A DNA stretch of 64,000 nt from CADCVT01 sp036389485. Lineage in GTDB: Bacteria; Actinomycetota; Thermoleophilia; Solirubrobacterales; Solirubrobacteraceae. The position numbers and the translations under genes were made by a program. This document shows positions 22,847 to 31,592 of the stretch, one piece after another (the stretch's first letter is position 1; each line of letters opens with the position of its first letter). Below the pieces are notes generated by a model. That model had not been told where the DNA came from. It saw only the letters and a program-made list of their open reading frames with translations, and did no database searches. The DNA is taken from contig DASVPR010000023.1 in NCBI GenBank assembly GCA_036389485.1, positions 124,001 through 188,000 of the forward strand, written 5' to 3'.

Positions 22847-24852
22847 CTGGAGAACCTTCCCTTGCGCTTCTTGGTCGCGCACGTCCGGTAGGTGCGTGTG
22901 TCGGTGGCGACGCGGCCGTCGTTCAGCTCGACGCGCAGCCTCACCCTGATCTTCCCCTTCGGCAGGCCGCGCAGGTCGATCGGCAGGCCGATGCGCGAGC
23001 CCGTGACCCGCTTCACGCGCTTGCCGTTCACGAAGATCGTGACCGCCTTCACCGTCCCGCGGATCTCGCGGCGCACGCGCACGGTGAACTTCCGCCGCGA
23101 GGCGCAGCGGCGCGAGGACGGCAGCGCCAGCAGCCGCGAGACCGGCGGCGCGGCGGCGGGCGGCGTGACGACCGGCGGCACCACGACCGGCGGCGTGATC
23201 AGGGGCGGCGGCTCGGCGGGCGGGGGCGGCGGGGAATCGCCCGGCGGCGGGCTCGGCGGATCGGGCGCCGGGTCGGTCAGCTCGATCCGCTCGCAGCTCC
23301 CGTCGCCGTACGTGTCGCTCGCGTCCGCCCGCACGAGGTCGTCGCCGCCGGCGCCGCAGTAGACGACGTCGGTGCCGCCGCCTCGCACGTTGACGACGTC
23401 GTCGCCGTTCCAGGACAGGATCACGTTGTCGTCGGCGTCGCCGGTCAGCGTGTCCGCGCCGCGGCCGCCGCCGATGGCCTCGAGGTCGGCGTGGGCGTTG
23501 TCGCCCTCGCCGGGCGCGCCGTCGTCCGCCGCGTCGTCGAGGTCGACCGAGACGCCGGCGGTCCGCCCGACACCCACGGCGAACGGGTCGGCGTCGAACT
23601 CGTTGTTGTTGCCGTAGACGACGACGTCGTAGCCGGCGCCGCCCAGGAAGTCGTCGGCGCCGTTGGGGTCGGGGTCGGGGGTCGAGCCGAAGCCCGTCCC
23701 GTACTCGTCGAAGAGGTCGTCGCCCGGTCCGCCGTCCTCGACGTCGTCGCCGTCCTCGCCGTCGAGCTCGTCGTCGTCGGCCTCGCCGTAGAGGAAGTCG
23801 TCGCCGCTGCCGCCGAACAGCCAGTCGTCGCCGCCGGCGCCGTGGATCGTGTCACCCCCCGCGCCGCCGTTGAGCTCGTCCAGCTCGGGCCCGCCGTTGA
23901 AGAGGTCCGCGCCGCCGGCCCCGTGGATCGCGCTGCCCTGCGGCGCGGCGGTGAACGTGTCGCCGTGGGCGTCGGAGCCGACGACCCGGACGCCGCCGAC
24001 GTACGTGTCGGTGCCCGGCGTCGCCTCGCCGTCGCCGCCGGGGGCGGTGCCGCCCCAGTCGCCGCCCGCGCCGTCCTTGAGCACGACCGTCACCGCGTTC
24101 GGCGCGTCGAAGTACGACGCCGTGGCGTTGAAGAACCCCTGGTTGCGGACCGTGTCGTCGCCCGGCCCGGGGAGGGTGTATCCGGCGCTGAGGTCGTCTC
24201 CGCCGGGCCCGCCGCGCAGCGTCACCTGCGGATCGCCCGAGAGGAAGCCCCCGCCGGTGCCGCCCGCCGCCGACAGGACGTCGGCGCCGCCGAGCCCCCG
24301 GACCTCCGCGAACCGCCGGTCGGAGAAGATGACGTCGGGGTCGACCGTGGAGCCTTCGTCCGCGTTGAGGTTGATCTCCGTGAAGCGGTCGGACCGCGGC
24401 AGGATCGGGCCCGAGATCCCGGCCGTGACATGGTCGGCGCCGCCGGTGCCGAGGACGATCACCTCGGGCGGCCCGAGCGGGAAGTAGGCGTACGCGTCGT
24501 CCGGAGGGTCGGACTCCTCCCCGAAGTCGACCTCGATCTCGACCTCGTCGGAGGTGCCGCTCTCGTCCACGACGCCGCCGGCGAACGTGCCGCCGGACAG
24601 GTCGATGCTGAGGACCTCGTGGTCGGCGTCGCCGAAGACCTCGATCGTCGCGGTGTTCGCCGTCGTCGCGTCGCCGCACGCGCCGTCCTCGGTGTGGATC
24701 GCGGTGCCGACCTGCTTCAGCGTTCCCGCCGTCTCGGTGCCGAACGTCACGGCGACCGTCGTGCCCGTGCGCTGACAGGCGTCGAACCCGCTTGCGGGCG
24801 CCGCGAGCGCGAGCGTTGCGACGATCGCGGCGGCCGCGGCGCGGCCGATCAC
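22843..24852 (-). CDS. Secreted RTX-type calcium-binding repeat protein B (third of four)
   Basis: It has 669 residues with a signal peptide (MIGRAAAAAIVATLALAAPASG). It shares the layout of its neighbours. The N-terminal domain begins FDACQRTGTTVAVTFGTETAGTL, with paired cysteines. The RTX repeats include ADLFNGGPELDELNGGAG and DDWLFGGSGDDFLYGEADDDEL. A Pro-rich linker (DPPSPPPGDSPPPPP) and the SSRRCASRRKF domain follow. The GTG start at 24852 overlaps the stop of gene C as GTGA, with GGAGG 8 nt upstream. Calcium binding is predicted from the repeats; the function is unknown. Confidence 0.85.
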   Translation of the reverse strand: MIGRAAAAAIVATLALAAPASGFDACQRTGTTVAVTFGTETAGTLKQVGTAIHTEDGACGDATTANTATIEVFGDADHEVLSIDLSGGTFAGGVVDESGTSDEVEIEVDFGEESDPPDDAYAYFPLGPPEVIVLGTGGADHVTAGISGPILPRSDRFTEINLNADEGSTVDPDVIFSDRRFAEVRGLGGADVLSAAGGTGGGFLSGDPQVTLRGGPGGDDLSAGYTLPGPGDDTVRNQGFFNATASYFDAPNAVTVVLKDGAGGDWGGTAPGGDGEATPGTDTYVGGVRVVGSDAHGDTFTAAPQGSAIHGAGGADLFNGGPELDELNGGAGGDTIHGAGGDDWLFGGSGDDFLYGEADDDELDGEDGDDVEDGGPGDDLFDEYGTGFGSTPDPDPNGADDFLGGAGYDVVVYGNNNEFDADPFAVGVGRTAGVSVDLDDAADDGAPGEGDNAHADLEAIGGGRGADTLTGDADDNVILSWNGDDVVNVRGGGTDVVYCGAGGDDLVRADASDTYGDGSCERIELTDPAPDPPSPPPGDSPPPPPAEPPPLITPPVVVPPVVTPPAAAPPVSRLLALPSSRRCASRRKFTVRVRREIRGTVKAVTIFVNGKRVKRVTGSRIGLPIDLRGLPKGKIRVRLRVELNDGRVATDTRTYRTCATKKRKGRFSR

Positions 24853-26771
24853 CCGCGGCGCCTCCGTCCGAACTGGCCCTTGCGCTTCTTGGTCGCGCAG
24901 GTACGGTACGTCCGGGTGTCGGTCGCCACGCGGCCGTCGTTCAACTCCACGCGCAGGCGCACCTTGATCTTGCCCTTCGGCAGTCCGCGCAGGTCGATCG
25001 GCAGCCCGATCCGCGTGCCGGTCACGCGCTTGACCCGCTTGCCGTTGACGAAGATCGTCACCGCCTTCACGGTCCCGCGGATCTCGCGGCGCACGCGCAC
25101 CGTGAACTTCCGCCGCGACGCGCAGCGCCGCGACGAGGGCAGGGTGAGGAGCGCGGAGATCCGTGGCGGTGCCGGTGGCGTGACGACCGGTGGCACCACG
25201 ACCGGCGGCGTGACCGGCGGCGTGAACGGCGGCTCCGACGAGGGCGGCGGCGTGACGGGCGTCTCCGCCGGCATCTCCACCGGCAGGTCGACGCTCTCGC
25301 AGTCCCCGCCGATCGTGTCGACGCGGTCACCGCGGACCGTGTCGGCACCGGAGCCGCACGTCACCGCGTCGGCGACGCCGTCGCGCGCCTCGATGGCGTC
25401 GTCGCCCTCGAACCCGTCGAACGCGTTCGGGTCGCCGTCGCCCGTGAGGCTGTCGTTCCCGCGCCCGCCGATGAGGTTCTCGACGTCCGCGTGGACGTTG
25501 TCGCCCTCCCCGGCCGCGCCGTCGTCCGCCGTGCCGTCGAGGTCGACCGTGACGCCGGCGGTGCGGCCGATCGGCGAGAACGCGTCGGGATCGCCGTAGG
25601 CGATCGTGTCGACGCCCTCGTCGCCGCTGAGGTCGTCGGCGCCGTTGGGGTTGGGCGCCTCGCCGCCCTGGTTGACGCCCGACTGGCGCAGCAGGTCGTC
25701 GCCCGCGCCGCCGGTCTCGTCGTCGTTGCCCGGGCCCCCGTTGAGGATGTCGTCGTCGCCGTCGCCGAAGAGGAGGTCCCCGTCGCCGTCGCCGTAGAGG
25801 ACGTCGTCGCCGCCCCCTCCGTGGGCGGTGTCGATGCCCGCGCCGCCGCGGAACGTCTCGATCCCGGAGCCGCCGTTCAGCGTGTCGGCGCCGCCGTTGC
25901 CGTAGAAGACGTTCTGGATCGACGTGCCGTTGAACACGTCGCCGCCGTTGTTCGAGCCCTTGATCAGGAACGGGTCGCCGATGTAGGTGTCGCTGCCGCC
26001 CTGACCGTCGTCGGTCGCGCCGCCCCAGTCCCCTCCGGTGCCATTCGCGAGGGTGACCGTGACGGGCCCGGGCGCCTCGAAGTAGCTGATCTCGAGGCAT
26101 CCGGCGACGCCCGGGCAGCGGACGGTGTCGTTCCCTTCGCCTGGGATGACGACGCCGGCCGTGATGTCGTCGTTGCCGAGGCCGCCCCTGAGCTCCGCGA
26201 GGTCGTCGGTCGCGTCGAACTCGGGACCGGTGGCGGCGAGGATGTCCCCGCCGCCGAGGCCCTGCACCTCGATCGCCTCGAAGTCGGTGAGGGTGACGTC
26301 GACGTCGCGGGTGGCCTCGTCGGTGTTCAGGTTCAGCGCGCTCACCTCGCCGAGGAACGGCCCGACGAGGCCGACCGCGACGTGGTCGGCGCCCGCGCTG
26401 CCGAGCACCAGCACGGCGGGCTCGGTCTGCTCCTCTCCGAGGTCGACGTCGAACTCGATCTCGCTCGAGCCGTCGCCCTCGTCGTCGTCGCCGGGCGCGA
26501 ACGGCCCGCCCGAGAGGTCGATCACGAGCTGCTCGTTCGCGCTGCTGGCGTTGACGTCGATCGTGTCGGTGTTCGTCGTCGTCGCGGCGCCGCAGTTCGC
26601 GCCGTCCACCTGGATCGCCGACCCCGAGACCTTCACGGTGCTGACGGTGCCGGGAGAGATCCCCACGGCGGCGGTCTTCGTGGTGCCGTCGTAGCCGCAC
26701 ACCGCGGCGTCGGCGGGCGTGGCGAGCAGTGGCAGCGCGACAAGCGCGGCCACGAGCGTCCTGCGGATCAT
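24849..26771 (-). CDS. Secreted RTX-type calcium-binding repeat protein C (second of four)
   Basis: It has 640 residues with a signal peptide (MIRRTLVAALVALPLLATPADA). The N-terminal domain has Cys and the AVGISPGTVSTVKVSGSAIQVDG strand pattern seen in all four paralogues. RTX repeats include NGGSGIETFRGGAGIDTAHG and GGDDVLYGDGDGDLLFGDGDDD. The linker is Pro/Thr-rich and the C-terminal domain is the shared one, ending with an extra basic GQFGRRRRG. ATG 26771 overlaps the gene D stop as ATGA and has a GGAGGAG site 6 nt upstream inside gene D. Confidence 0.85.
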   Translation of the reverse strand: MIRRTLVAALVALPLLATPADAAVCGYDGTTKTAAVGISPGTVSTVKVSGSAIQVDGANCGAATTTNTDTIDVNASSANEQLVIDLSGGPFAPGDDDEGDGSSEIEFDVDLGEEQTEPAVLVLGSAGADHVAVGLVGPFLGEVSALNLNTDEATRDVDVTLTDFEAIEVQGLGGGDILAATGPEFDATDDLAELRGGLGNDDITAGVVIPGEGNDTVRCPGVAGCLEISYFEAPGPVTVTLANGTGGDWGGATDDGQGGSDTYIGDPFLIKGSNNGGDVFNGTSIQNVFYGNGGADTLNGGSGIETFRGGAGIDTAHGGGGDDVLYGDGDGDLLFGDGDDDILNGGPGNDDETGGAGDDLLRQSGVNQGGEAPNPNGADDLSGDEGVDTIAYGDPDAFSPIGRTAGVTVDLDGTADDGAAGEGDNVHADVENLIGGRGNDSLTGDGDPNAFDGFEGDDAIEARDGVADAVTCGSGADTVRGDRVDTIGGDCESVDLPVEMPAETPVTPPPSSEPPFTPPVTPPVVVPPVVTPPAPPRISALLTLPSSRRCASRRKFTVRVRREIRGTVKAVTIFVNGKRVKRVTGTRIGLPIDLRGLPKGKIKVRLRVELNDGRVATDTRTYRTCATKKRKGQFGRRRRG

Positions 26772-28855
26772 CCTGGTCTCCTCCTGCCGAACCGGCCGCG
26801 CCGCTTCTTCGTCGCGCACGTCCGGTACGTCCTGGTGTCGGTGGCCACGCGGCCGTCGTTCAGCTCCACGCGCAGGCGCACCTCGATCTTGCCCTTCGGT
26901 AGTCCGCGCAGGTCGATCGGCAGCCCGATCCGCGTGCCCGTCACGCGCTTGACCCGCTTCCCGTTCACGAAGATCGTCACCGCCTTCACGGTCCCGCGGA
27001 TCTCGCGGCGGACGCGCACCGTGAACCTCCGCCGCGACGCGCAGCGGCGCGAGGACGGCAGGCGCAGCAGCGCCGAGACGCGCGGCGGCGCCGGCGGGGT
27101 GACGACCGGGGGCGTGACCGGCGGCGCCTCGAACGGCGGCTCGGCCGGCAGGTCGACGGGCAGCGCGACGCCCTCGCAGTCGGCGCCGACGTCGTCGACG
27201 CGATCCCCCTCGCCGCCGTCCGTCCCCGGGCCGCAGCGCAGCGCGTCGCGCTCGCTGTCGCGCGCGCGCAGCGTGTCGTCGCCCTCGTCGGTGTCGAACG
27301 TGTCCGCACCGGGGCCGCCGTCGACGTCGTCGCCCTCGTCGACGATCGTCTGGCGGAGATCCTCGGCCGCTCCCGGCGAGAACGGGTTGTCCGGCACGCC
27401 GACGCCGTGCAGCGAGTCGTCGCCGCCGGCCCCGCGGATCGTGTCCGCGCCGTCAAACCCGCGTAGGACGTTCGGGCCGCCGTCCCCGACGAGCGTGTCG
27501 TTCCCGGTGCCGCCCATGACGTCCTCGACGTCGGGCATGACGTTGTCGCCTTCGCCGCTCTCGCCGTCGTCGTCGACGCCGTCGAGATCGACCGCGATCG
27601 CCCCGGAGCGCGAGACGAAGTACCCGCCGAACGAGCCGCTCGCGCCGTACGACAGACGATCGGTCCCGGGGCCGCCGTGGAACGCGTCCGCGCCGTTGGG
27701 CGTGTAGTGCACCTCGGACGGGCCGCCGGCGAGCGGGGACGTGACCTCGTCGAAGAAGTCGTCGCCGGCGTCGCCGAACAGGTCGTCGTCGCCCAGGCCG
27801 CCGTGCAGCACGTCGACCCCGTCGCCGCCGTGCAGCGTGTCGTCGTCCGCGCCGCCCGTGAGGAGGTCGATCCCCGCGCCGCCGTTCAGCTCGTCGTCGC
27901 CGGCGTCGCCGTAGATGCTGTCGTCGGCGTCGCCCGCGCCGGTGTACGTGTCGTCGCCGCCGCGGCCGGCGAACAGGATGCCCTCGGTCGGATGGCCGGT
28001 GACGGTGTCGCCGTGCGGCGAGCCCTCGATGCCCGGGAGCCGGGCGAGGAAGCGGTCGGTCCCGCCGTCGCCGTCGCCGCCGGGCGTGGTCTCGCCGAAC
28101 GCGCCGAGGCCCATGTCGATCGTCACCGGGCCGGCCGCGTCCGCGTAGTTGACCTGCCGCGGGAACCCGATCGCCACGGTGATGTCGTCGTCCCCCGGCC
28201 CGGGGCGGCAGTCCTGGATGCCGCAGAAGAGGTCGTCGTCGCCCGCGCCCGCGCGCGCGAGCGTCAGGGGATCGGCCGCGTCAACGTCGAGCACGTCCGC
28301 GCCGCCGAGGCTCTGGAGCTGGACGGCGGTGTCGAACTGGGGGTCGACGAAGCCGACGTCGCTGTCGGCGTCGTTCCCCGCCCCGCCCGCGTTCAGGTTC
28401 ACGAGCGGGTCGTCGAGGAACCCGGCGTGCGTGACGGTGAACCGGTCGGTGCCGCCCGTGCCGAGGACGAGCAGGTCGGGGACCGGCTCGTAGGGCGGGG
28501 GGACGACCGACGCCTTCGCGCCGAGGTCGAGGTGGATCTCGATCTCGCTCGTCCCGTCGCCCTCGTCGGTGGCGCCCGGCGCGAACGGCCCGCCGCCGAG
28601 GTCGAGCGTCACCCGCTCCTGGTCGCCGTCGTCCCCGACGACCGTGATCGTGTCGGTGTTGTTCACGGTCGCCGTCTGGCAGTTCGCGCCGTCGGCCTGG
28701 ATCGCGCCGCCGCCGATGCCCAACGTCCCGGCGGTCCCGTTCACGAGCGTCGCGGTGACGGCGCCGCCGCTGAACGTGCAGCTGTCGAACGCGGCCTCCG
28801 CGGGGCGTTCCAGGGCGGCGAGCGCCAGGATGGCCGCGCAGGCGATCCGTGCCAT
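26768..28855 (-). CDS. Secreted RTX-type calcium-binding repeat protein D (first of four)
   Basis: This is the promoter-proximal member, 695 residues. The signal peptide is MARIACAAILALAALERPAEA, and GAGGAGG lies 8 nt before ATG 28855. RTX motifs such as GGAGIDLLTGGADDDTLHGG and GGLGDDDLFGDAGDDFF dominate residues 270-540. The C-terminal domain is shared with A-C. The frame extends upstream to 28969, but that extension is Arg-rich and crosses the divergent promoter. Genes D, C, B and A are each joined by a 4-bp overlap, so a single transcript probably encodes all four. Rightward, a DUF4234 gene diverges. Confidence 0.85.
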   Translation of the reverse strand: MARIACAAILALAALERPAEAAFDSCTFSGGAVTATLVNGTAGTLGIGGGAIQADGANCQTATVNNTDTITVVGDDGDQERVTLDLGGGPFAPGATDEGDGTSEIEIHLDLGAKASVVPPPYEPVPDLLVLGTGGTDRFTVTHAGFLDDPLVNLNAGGAGNDADSDVGFVDPQFDTAVQLQSLGGADVLDVDAADPLTLARAGAGDDDLFCGIQDCRPGPGDDDITVAIGFPRQVNYADAAGPVTIDMGLGAFGETTPGGDGDGGTDRFLARLPGIEGSPHGDTVTGHPTEGILFAGRGGDDTYTGAGDADDSIYGDAGDDELNGGAGIDLLTGGADDDTLHGGDGVDVLHGGLGDDDLFGDAGDDFFDEVTSPLAGGPSEVHYTPNGADAFHGGPGTDRLSYGASGSFGGYFVSRSGAIAVDLDGVDDDGESGEGDNVMPDVEDVMGGTGNDTLVGDGGPNVLRGFDGADTIRGAGGDDSLHGVGVPDNPFSPGAAEDLRQTIVDEGDDVDGGPGADTFDTDEGDDTLRARDSERDALRCGPGTDGGEGDRVDDVGADCEGVALPVDLPAEPPFEAPPVTPPVVTPPAPPRVSALLRLPSSRRCASRRRFTVRVRREIRGTVKAVTIFVNGKRVKRVTGTRIGLPIDLRGLPKGKIEVRLRVELNDGRVATDTRTYRTCATKKRRGRFGRRRPG

Positions 28856-28938
28856 CCGGCAAGCCTCCTCGACCGATGAGCCCCAGTCAACCCGCGCGAT
28901 ACGCAGAAATACGTACTGCACGCGTCGCGCGCGTGGGT

Positions 28939-28944
28939 TAGGGT
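28939..28944 (+). promoter_or_regulatory. -10 box (TAGGGT) of the DUF4234 gene
   Basis: TAGGGT stands 6 nt before the ATG at 28951 in the divergent region shared with the RTX operon. The region also contains a TACGTA palindrome at 28910-28915. Confidence 0.5.
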
Positions 28945-28950
28945 CGCTCC

Positions 28951-29478
28951 ATGGCTTACGGAGACACATTCCACCCCGCGGGCACCGCGCGTGACGTCAA
29001 GGTGCGAGGCCCGGTCTGGGTCGCGCTATGGAGCCTGACGCCCTACTCGATCTTCTGGTTCTACTTCACGGTGAAGGACCTGAGCGAGTACGGCAAGGCG
29101 AAGGGCTACGACCTCGGCCAGAACCCGACGATGAGCCTCCTCGCGGTGCTCTTCGGCTGGGTCCTCCTCTTCATCCCGCCGATCATCGCGATCTACCGAT
29201 TCGTCAAGCGCATCCAGCAGGCGCAGAGGCTCGCCGGCAGCTCCGAGCAGGCCAACGGCTGGCTCGTGCTCATCATGTTCCTCGTCGGCCTCAGCTTCGT
29301 GGCCAACGGCTACCTGCAGAGCGAGCTGAACAAGGCGTGGGCGGCGGAGGGCGGCCCGGTCCCGCAGAAGGACGACATGCCGCAGACGCTCTCGAGCGGC
29401 CCGAGCGGGACGATGCCGTCGTCGACCTCCGGCTCCCCGGAGCAGCCGGTCAGCTCGGAGCGCCCGCCCGGCGCGTGA
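28951..29478 (+). CDS. DUF4234-family membrane protein
   Basis: It has the DUF4234 signature (VRGPVWVALWSLTPYSIFWFYFTVKDLSEY) with short hydrophobic helices at about 22-40, 63-83 and 105-122. A Ser/Pro/Gln-rich C-terminal tail of about 45 residues follows. The family is common in actinobacteria and has no assigned function. The 175-residue protein ends in GTGA, overlapping the VOC gene. Confidence 0.82.
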   Translation: MAYGDTFHPAGTARDVKVRGPVWVALWSLTPYSIFWFYFTVKDLSEYGKAKGYDLGQNPTMSLLAVLFGWVLLFIPPIIAIYRFVKRIQQAQRLAGSSEQANGWLVLIMFLVGLSFVANGYLQSELNKAWAAEGGPVPQKDDMPQTLSSGPSGTMPSSTSGSPEQPVSSERPPGA

Positions 29479-29834
29479 TCCACCACGTCGCGCTGGAGAC
29501 CCGGCGCGAGGACGTGGGCGAATCCGAGCGCTTCTGGGCGCTGCTCGGGTTCGCCCGCGTCGACCCTCCCGAGACGCTGCGCGACCGCGCGGTCTGGCTG
29601 CAGCGGCACGGGACGCAGATCCACCTGCTCCTCGCCGACGACCCGGTCGCGCCGCCGTCAGGCCACGTGGCGGTCGTCGCCGAGGACTACGACGAGGCGC
29701 TCGAGAAGCTGCGCTCGGCGGGCCACGAGCCGGACCCGCGCCGCGAGCATTGGGGCGCGCCGCGGTGCTTCGTGCGGTCGCCCGGCGGCCACCGCGTGGA
29801 GGTCATGGCGCGGCCTCCGGGTGCCGCCGCATGA
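29475..29834 (+). CDS. VOC-superfamily (glyoxalase-like) protein
   Basis: This single-module protein of 119 residues begins VIHHVALETRREDVGESERFWALLGF, a typical VOC beta-alpha-beta start with the first metal His. The second half has CFVRSPGGHRVEVMAR with the Glu that usually ligates metal. The GTG start overlaps the DUF4234 stop (GTGA). One-module VOC proteins usually act as dimers. The substrate is unknown; candidates include small thiol adducts or lactoylglutathione-like compounds. Confidence 0.8.
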   Translation: MIHHVALETRREDVGESERFWALLGFARVDPPETLRDRAVWLQRHGTQIHLLLADDPVAPPSGHVAVVAEDYDEALEKLRSAGHEPDPRREHWGAPRCFVRSPGGHRVEVMARPPGAAA

Positions 29835-29841
29835 GCAGGCG

Positions 29842-30543
29842 TCATCCTCCGTCGAGCGTGACGGCCGGCGCGTCTGCGCCGAGGACCGCCCGACGTACGT
29901 CCGCGCCCTCGCCGAAGAGGCTGGTGAAGGCGGCCGCCAGGTGCGTGGCGTCCTGATCGAGGTCCTCGGTGACGTCCAGGATGAAGAGCGCGTCGCCGAT
30001 GCCCTCCACGAGCTTCGTCTCGTCGCAGTCGCGCATGTTCCAGTACCGGCAGATGGCCTTCTCGTCGTCGACGTACGCGACCTCGTTCGCCTTCGTCGCC
30101 TCGCGCGAGCCCTTCGCCTGGCCGAGCGGGGTGAAGGGGACGCCCTTCCCGGGGATGGTCAGGCGCAGCGGGCCGGCGATGCGCTCCGGGCGGTAGCCCG
30201 CCATCGGCACGCCGTGGACGAGCGAGAACCAGCAGTACGCGCGCACGAGCGCGATCGGAATCGGCAGCTCGCCGCCGGTCCGCTCCACGAGGTCGAGCAG
30301 CCCGCCGACCGACGACTTGTACTTCGGCTTGGCGCCCATCGTGTCGAAGACGCCGCGCCAGTGCTCGGCCGAGCGGCGGGCCGCCGCGTCGCCACCCTCG
30401 GCGCCGAAGCGCGCGCGCAGCTCGTCCTCGGCCTCCGGCCGCAGCGGCAGGGCGCCGCCGGCCGCGGCGATGCGCAGCGCCAGCGTCCGGTGCGCGGGAT
30501 AGCGCTCGGCGACCCGCGCGTCGTGCTCGATGGTGACGGTCAC
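29842..30543 (-). CDS. Stand-alone B3/B4-domain protein (PheT editing-domain-like)
   Basis: This 233-residue protein matches the B3/B4 domain of the phenylalanyl-tRNA synthetase beta chain, which hydrolyses misacylated tRNA. Landmarks are SVGGLLDLVERTGGELPIPIALVRAYCWFSL and a C-terminal KAICRYWNMRDCDETKL. Stand-alone versions are widespread in bacteria and are inferred to edit or bind aminoacyl-tRNA or amino acids. It converges on the VOC gene. TACAGT lies 12 nt before the GTG at 30543. Two close cysteines (RDCDE and CRYW) are present. Confidence 0.8.
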   Translation of the reverse strand: MTVTIEHDARVAERYPAHRTLALRIAAAGGALPLRPEAEDELRARFGAEGGDAAARRSAEHWRGVFDTMGAKPKYKSSVGGLLDLVERTGGELPIPIALVRAYCWFSLVHGVPMAGYRPERIAGPLRLTIPGKGVPFTPLGQAKGSREATKANEVAYVDDEKAICRYWNMRDCDETKLVEGIGDALFILDVTEDLDQDATHLAAAFTSLFGEGADVRRAVLGADAPAVTLDGG

Positions 30544-30555
30544 GTACGGCGGCGA

Positions 30556-30561
30556 ACTGTA
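30556..30561 (-). promoter_or_regulatory. -10 box (TACAGT) of the B3/B4 gene
   Basis: TACAGT is 12 nt before the GTG at 30543. The same bases lie in the leader of the divergent oxidoreductase gene. Confidence 0.4.
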
Positions 30562-30620
30562 TGTGACGCACCGACCTGCGACGGTTCGGTGATGCGCCGC
30601 GAGCTTCGGGAGGACGGCTG

Positions 30621-31592
30621 GTGAAGGCCCTCGTCTTCGAACGCTTCGGCGGGCCCGACGTCCTCGCGCTGCGCGAGCTGCCGGACCCCGACGCGCAGGC
30701 GGGCGAGGCGGTCGTCCGCACGGAGGCCGTCGGGCTCAACTTCGCCGACGTGTACCGGCGCCAGGGCCGCTACCACCTGGCGGGCGACCCGCCGTGGATC
30801 CTCGGCTACGAGGCGGCGGGTCAGGTGGTCGCGGTCGACCCCGCTCACGCCGCGAGCGTGCCCGTCGGCTCCCGCGTCGCGTTCGCCGACAGCCCCCGCG
30901 CGAACGCGGAGCTCGTCGCGGTGCCTGTCGGGAAGCTCATCGGCCTGCCGGAGGGGATCGACGCGCGGGACGCCGTCGCGGTCCTGCTCCAGGGACTCAC
31001 CGCGCAGTTCTTGACCGCGGACAGCTTCGCGGTGGGCCCCGGACACGACGTCGTCGTCCATGCCGCCGGCGGTGGGGTGGGGCAGCTCCTCGTACAGATC
31101 GCGCGACTGCGCGGCGGCCGGGTCCTCGGGATCGCGTCGACCGATGAGAAGCGGCGCGCTGCCGCGGAGGCCGGGGCGGACCGCGTCATCGACTCTGCCG
31201 GCGCGTGGTGGGAGGAGGCGATCGCCTGGTCGCGCTCGGGCGCGGGCGTCGACGTCGTCTACGACTCGGTGGGGGCCACGCTGCCCCGCTCGTTCGACGC
31301 GGTCGCGGTCGGTGGGACGGTCGTCTTCTTCGGCATGGCGGGCGGGGACCCGGACCCCGTCGACCCGCGGATGCTGATGGACACGTCCAAGACGCTGACG
31401 GGCGGAGACCTCTGGAACGTGCTGCGCACTCCGGAGGACCGCGCGCGGCGCGCAGCCGAGCTGTTCGGCTGGCTCACCGCGGGAGACGTCCGGCCGCGCG
31501 TCGCGGCGACGTTCCCGCTGGCGGAGGGCGCCGAGGCGCACCGCTTCCTCGAGAGCCGGAGCAGCGCGGGCAAGGTCCTGCTCATCCCGTGA
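30621..31592 (+). CDS. Zinc-independent quinone oxidoreductase (MDR family)
   Basis: This NADPH-dependent reductase has 323 residues. The GroES-like domain contains GLNFADVYRRQGRY; the cofactor domain contains VVHAAGGGVGQLLVQIARLRGG (NADPH loop AAGGGVG) and the dimer/tail motif PRVAATFPLAEGAEAHRFLESRSSAGKVLL. The zinc ligands of alcohol dehydrogenases are absent, as in QOR and CurA-type enzymes. GGGAGG 7 nt before the GTG start supports 30621. Its 3' end overlaps the convergent GNAT gene by 11 bp. Confidence 0.9.
   Translation: MKALVFERFGGPDVLALRELPDPDAQAGEAVVRTEAVGLNFADVYRRQGRYHLAGDPPWILGYEAAGQVVAVDPAHAASVPVGSRVAFADSPRANAELVAVPVGKLIGLPEGIDARDAVAVLLQGLTAQFLTADSFAVGPGHDVVVHAAGGGVGQLLVQIARLRGGRVLGIASTDEKRRAAAEAGADRVIDSAGAWWEEAIAWSRSGAGVDVVYDSVGATLPRSFDAVAVGGTVVFFGMAGGDPDPVDPRMLMDTSKTLTGGDLWNVLRTPEDRARRAAELFGWLTAGDVRPRVAATFPLAEGAEAHRFLESRSSAGKVLLIP

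Noticed and set aside
28856..28969. N-terminal extension of RTX gene D to ATG 28969
   Set aside because: It would cross the divergent promoter region and lacks a signal peptide; ATG 28855 has a GAGGAGG site and an immediate signal peptide.
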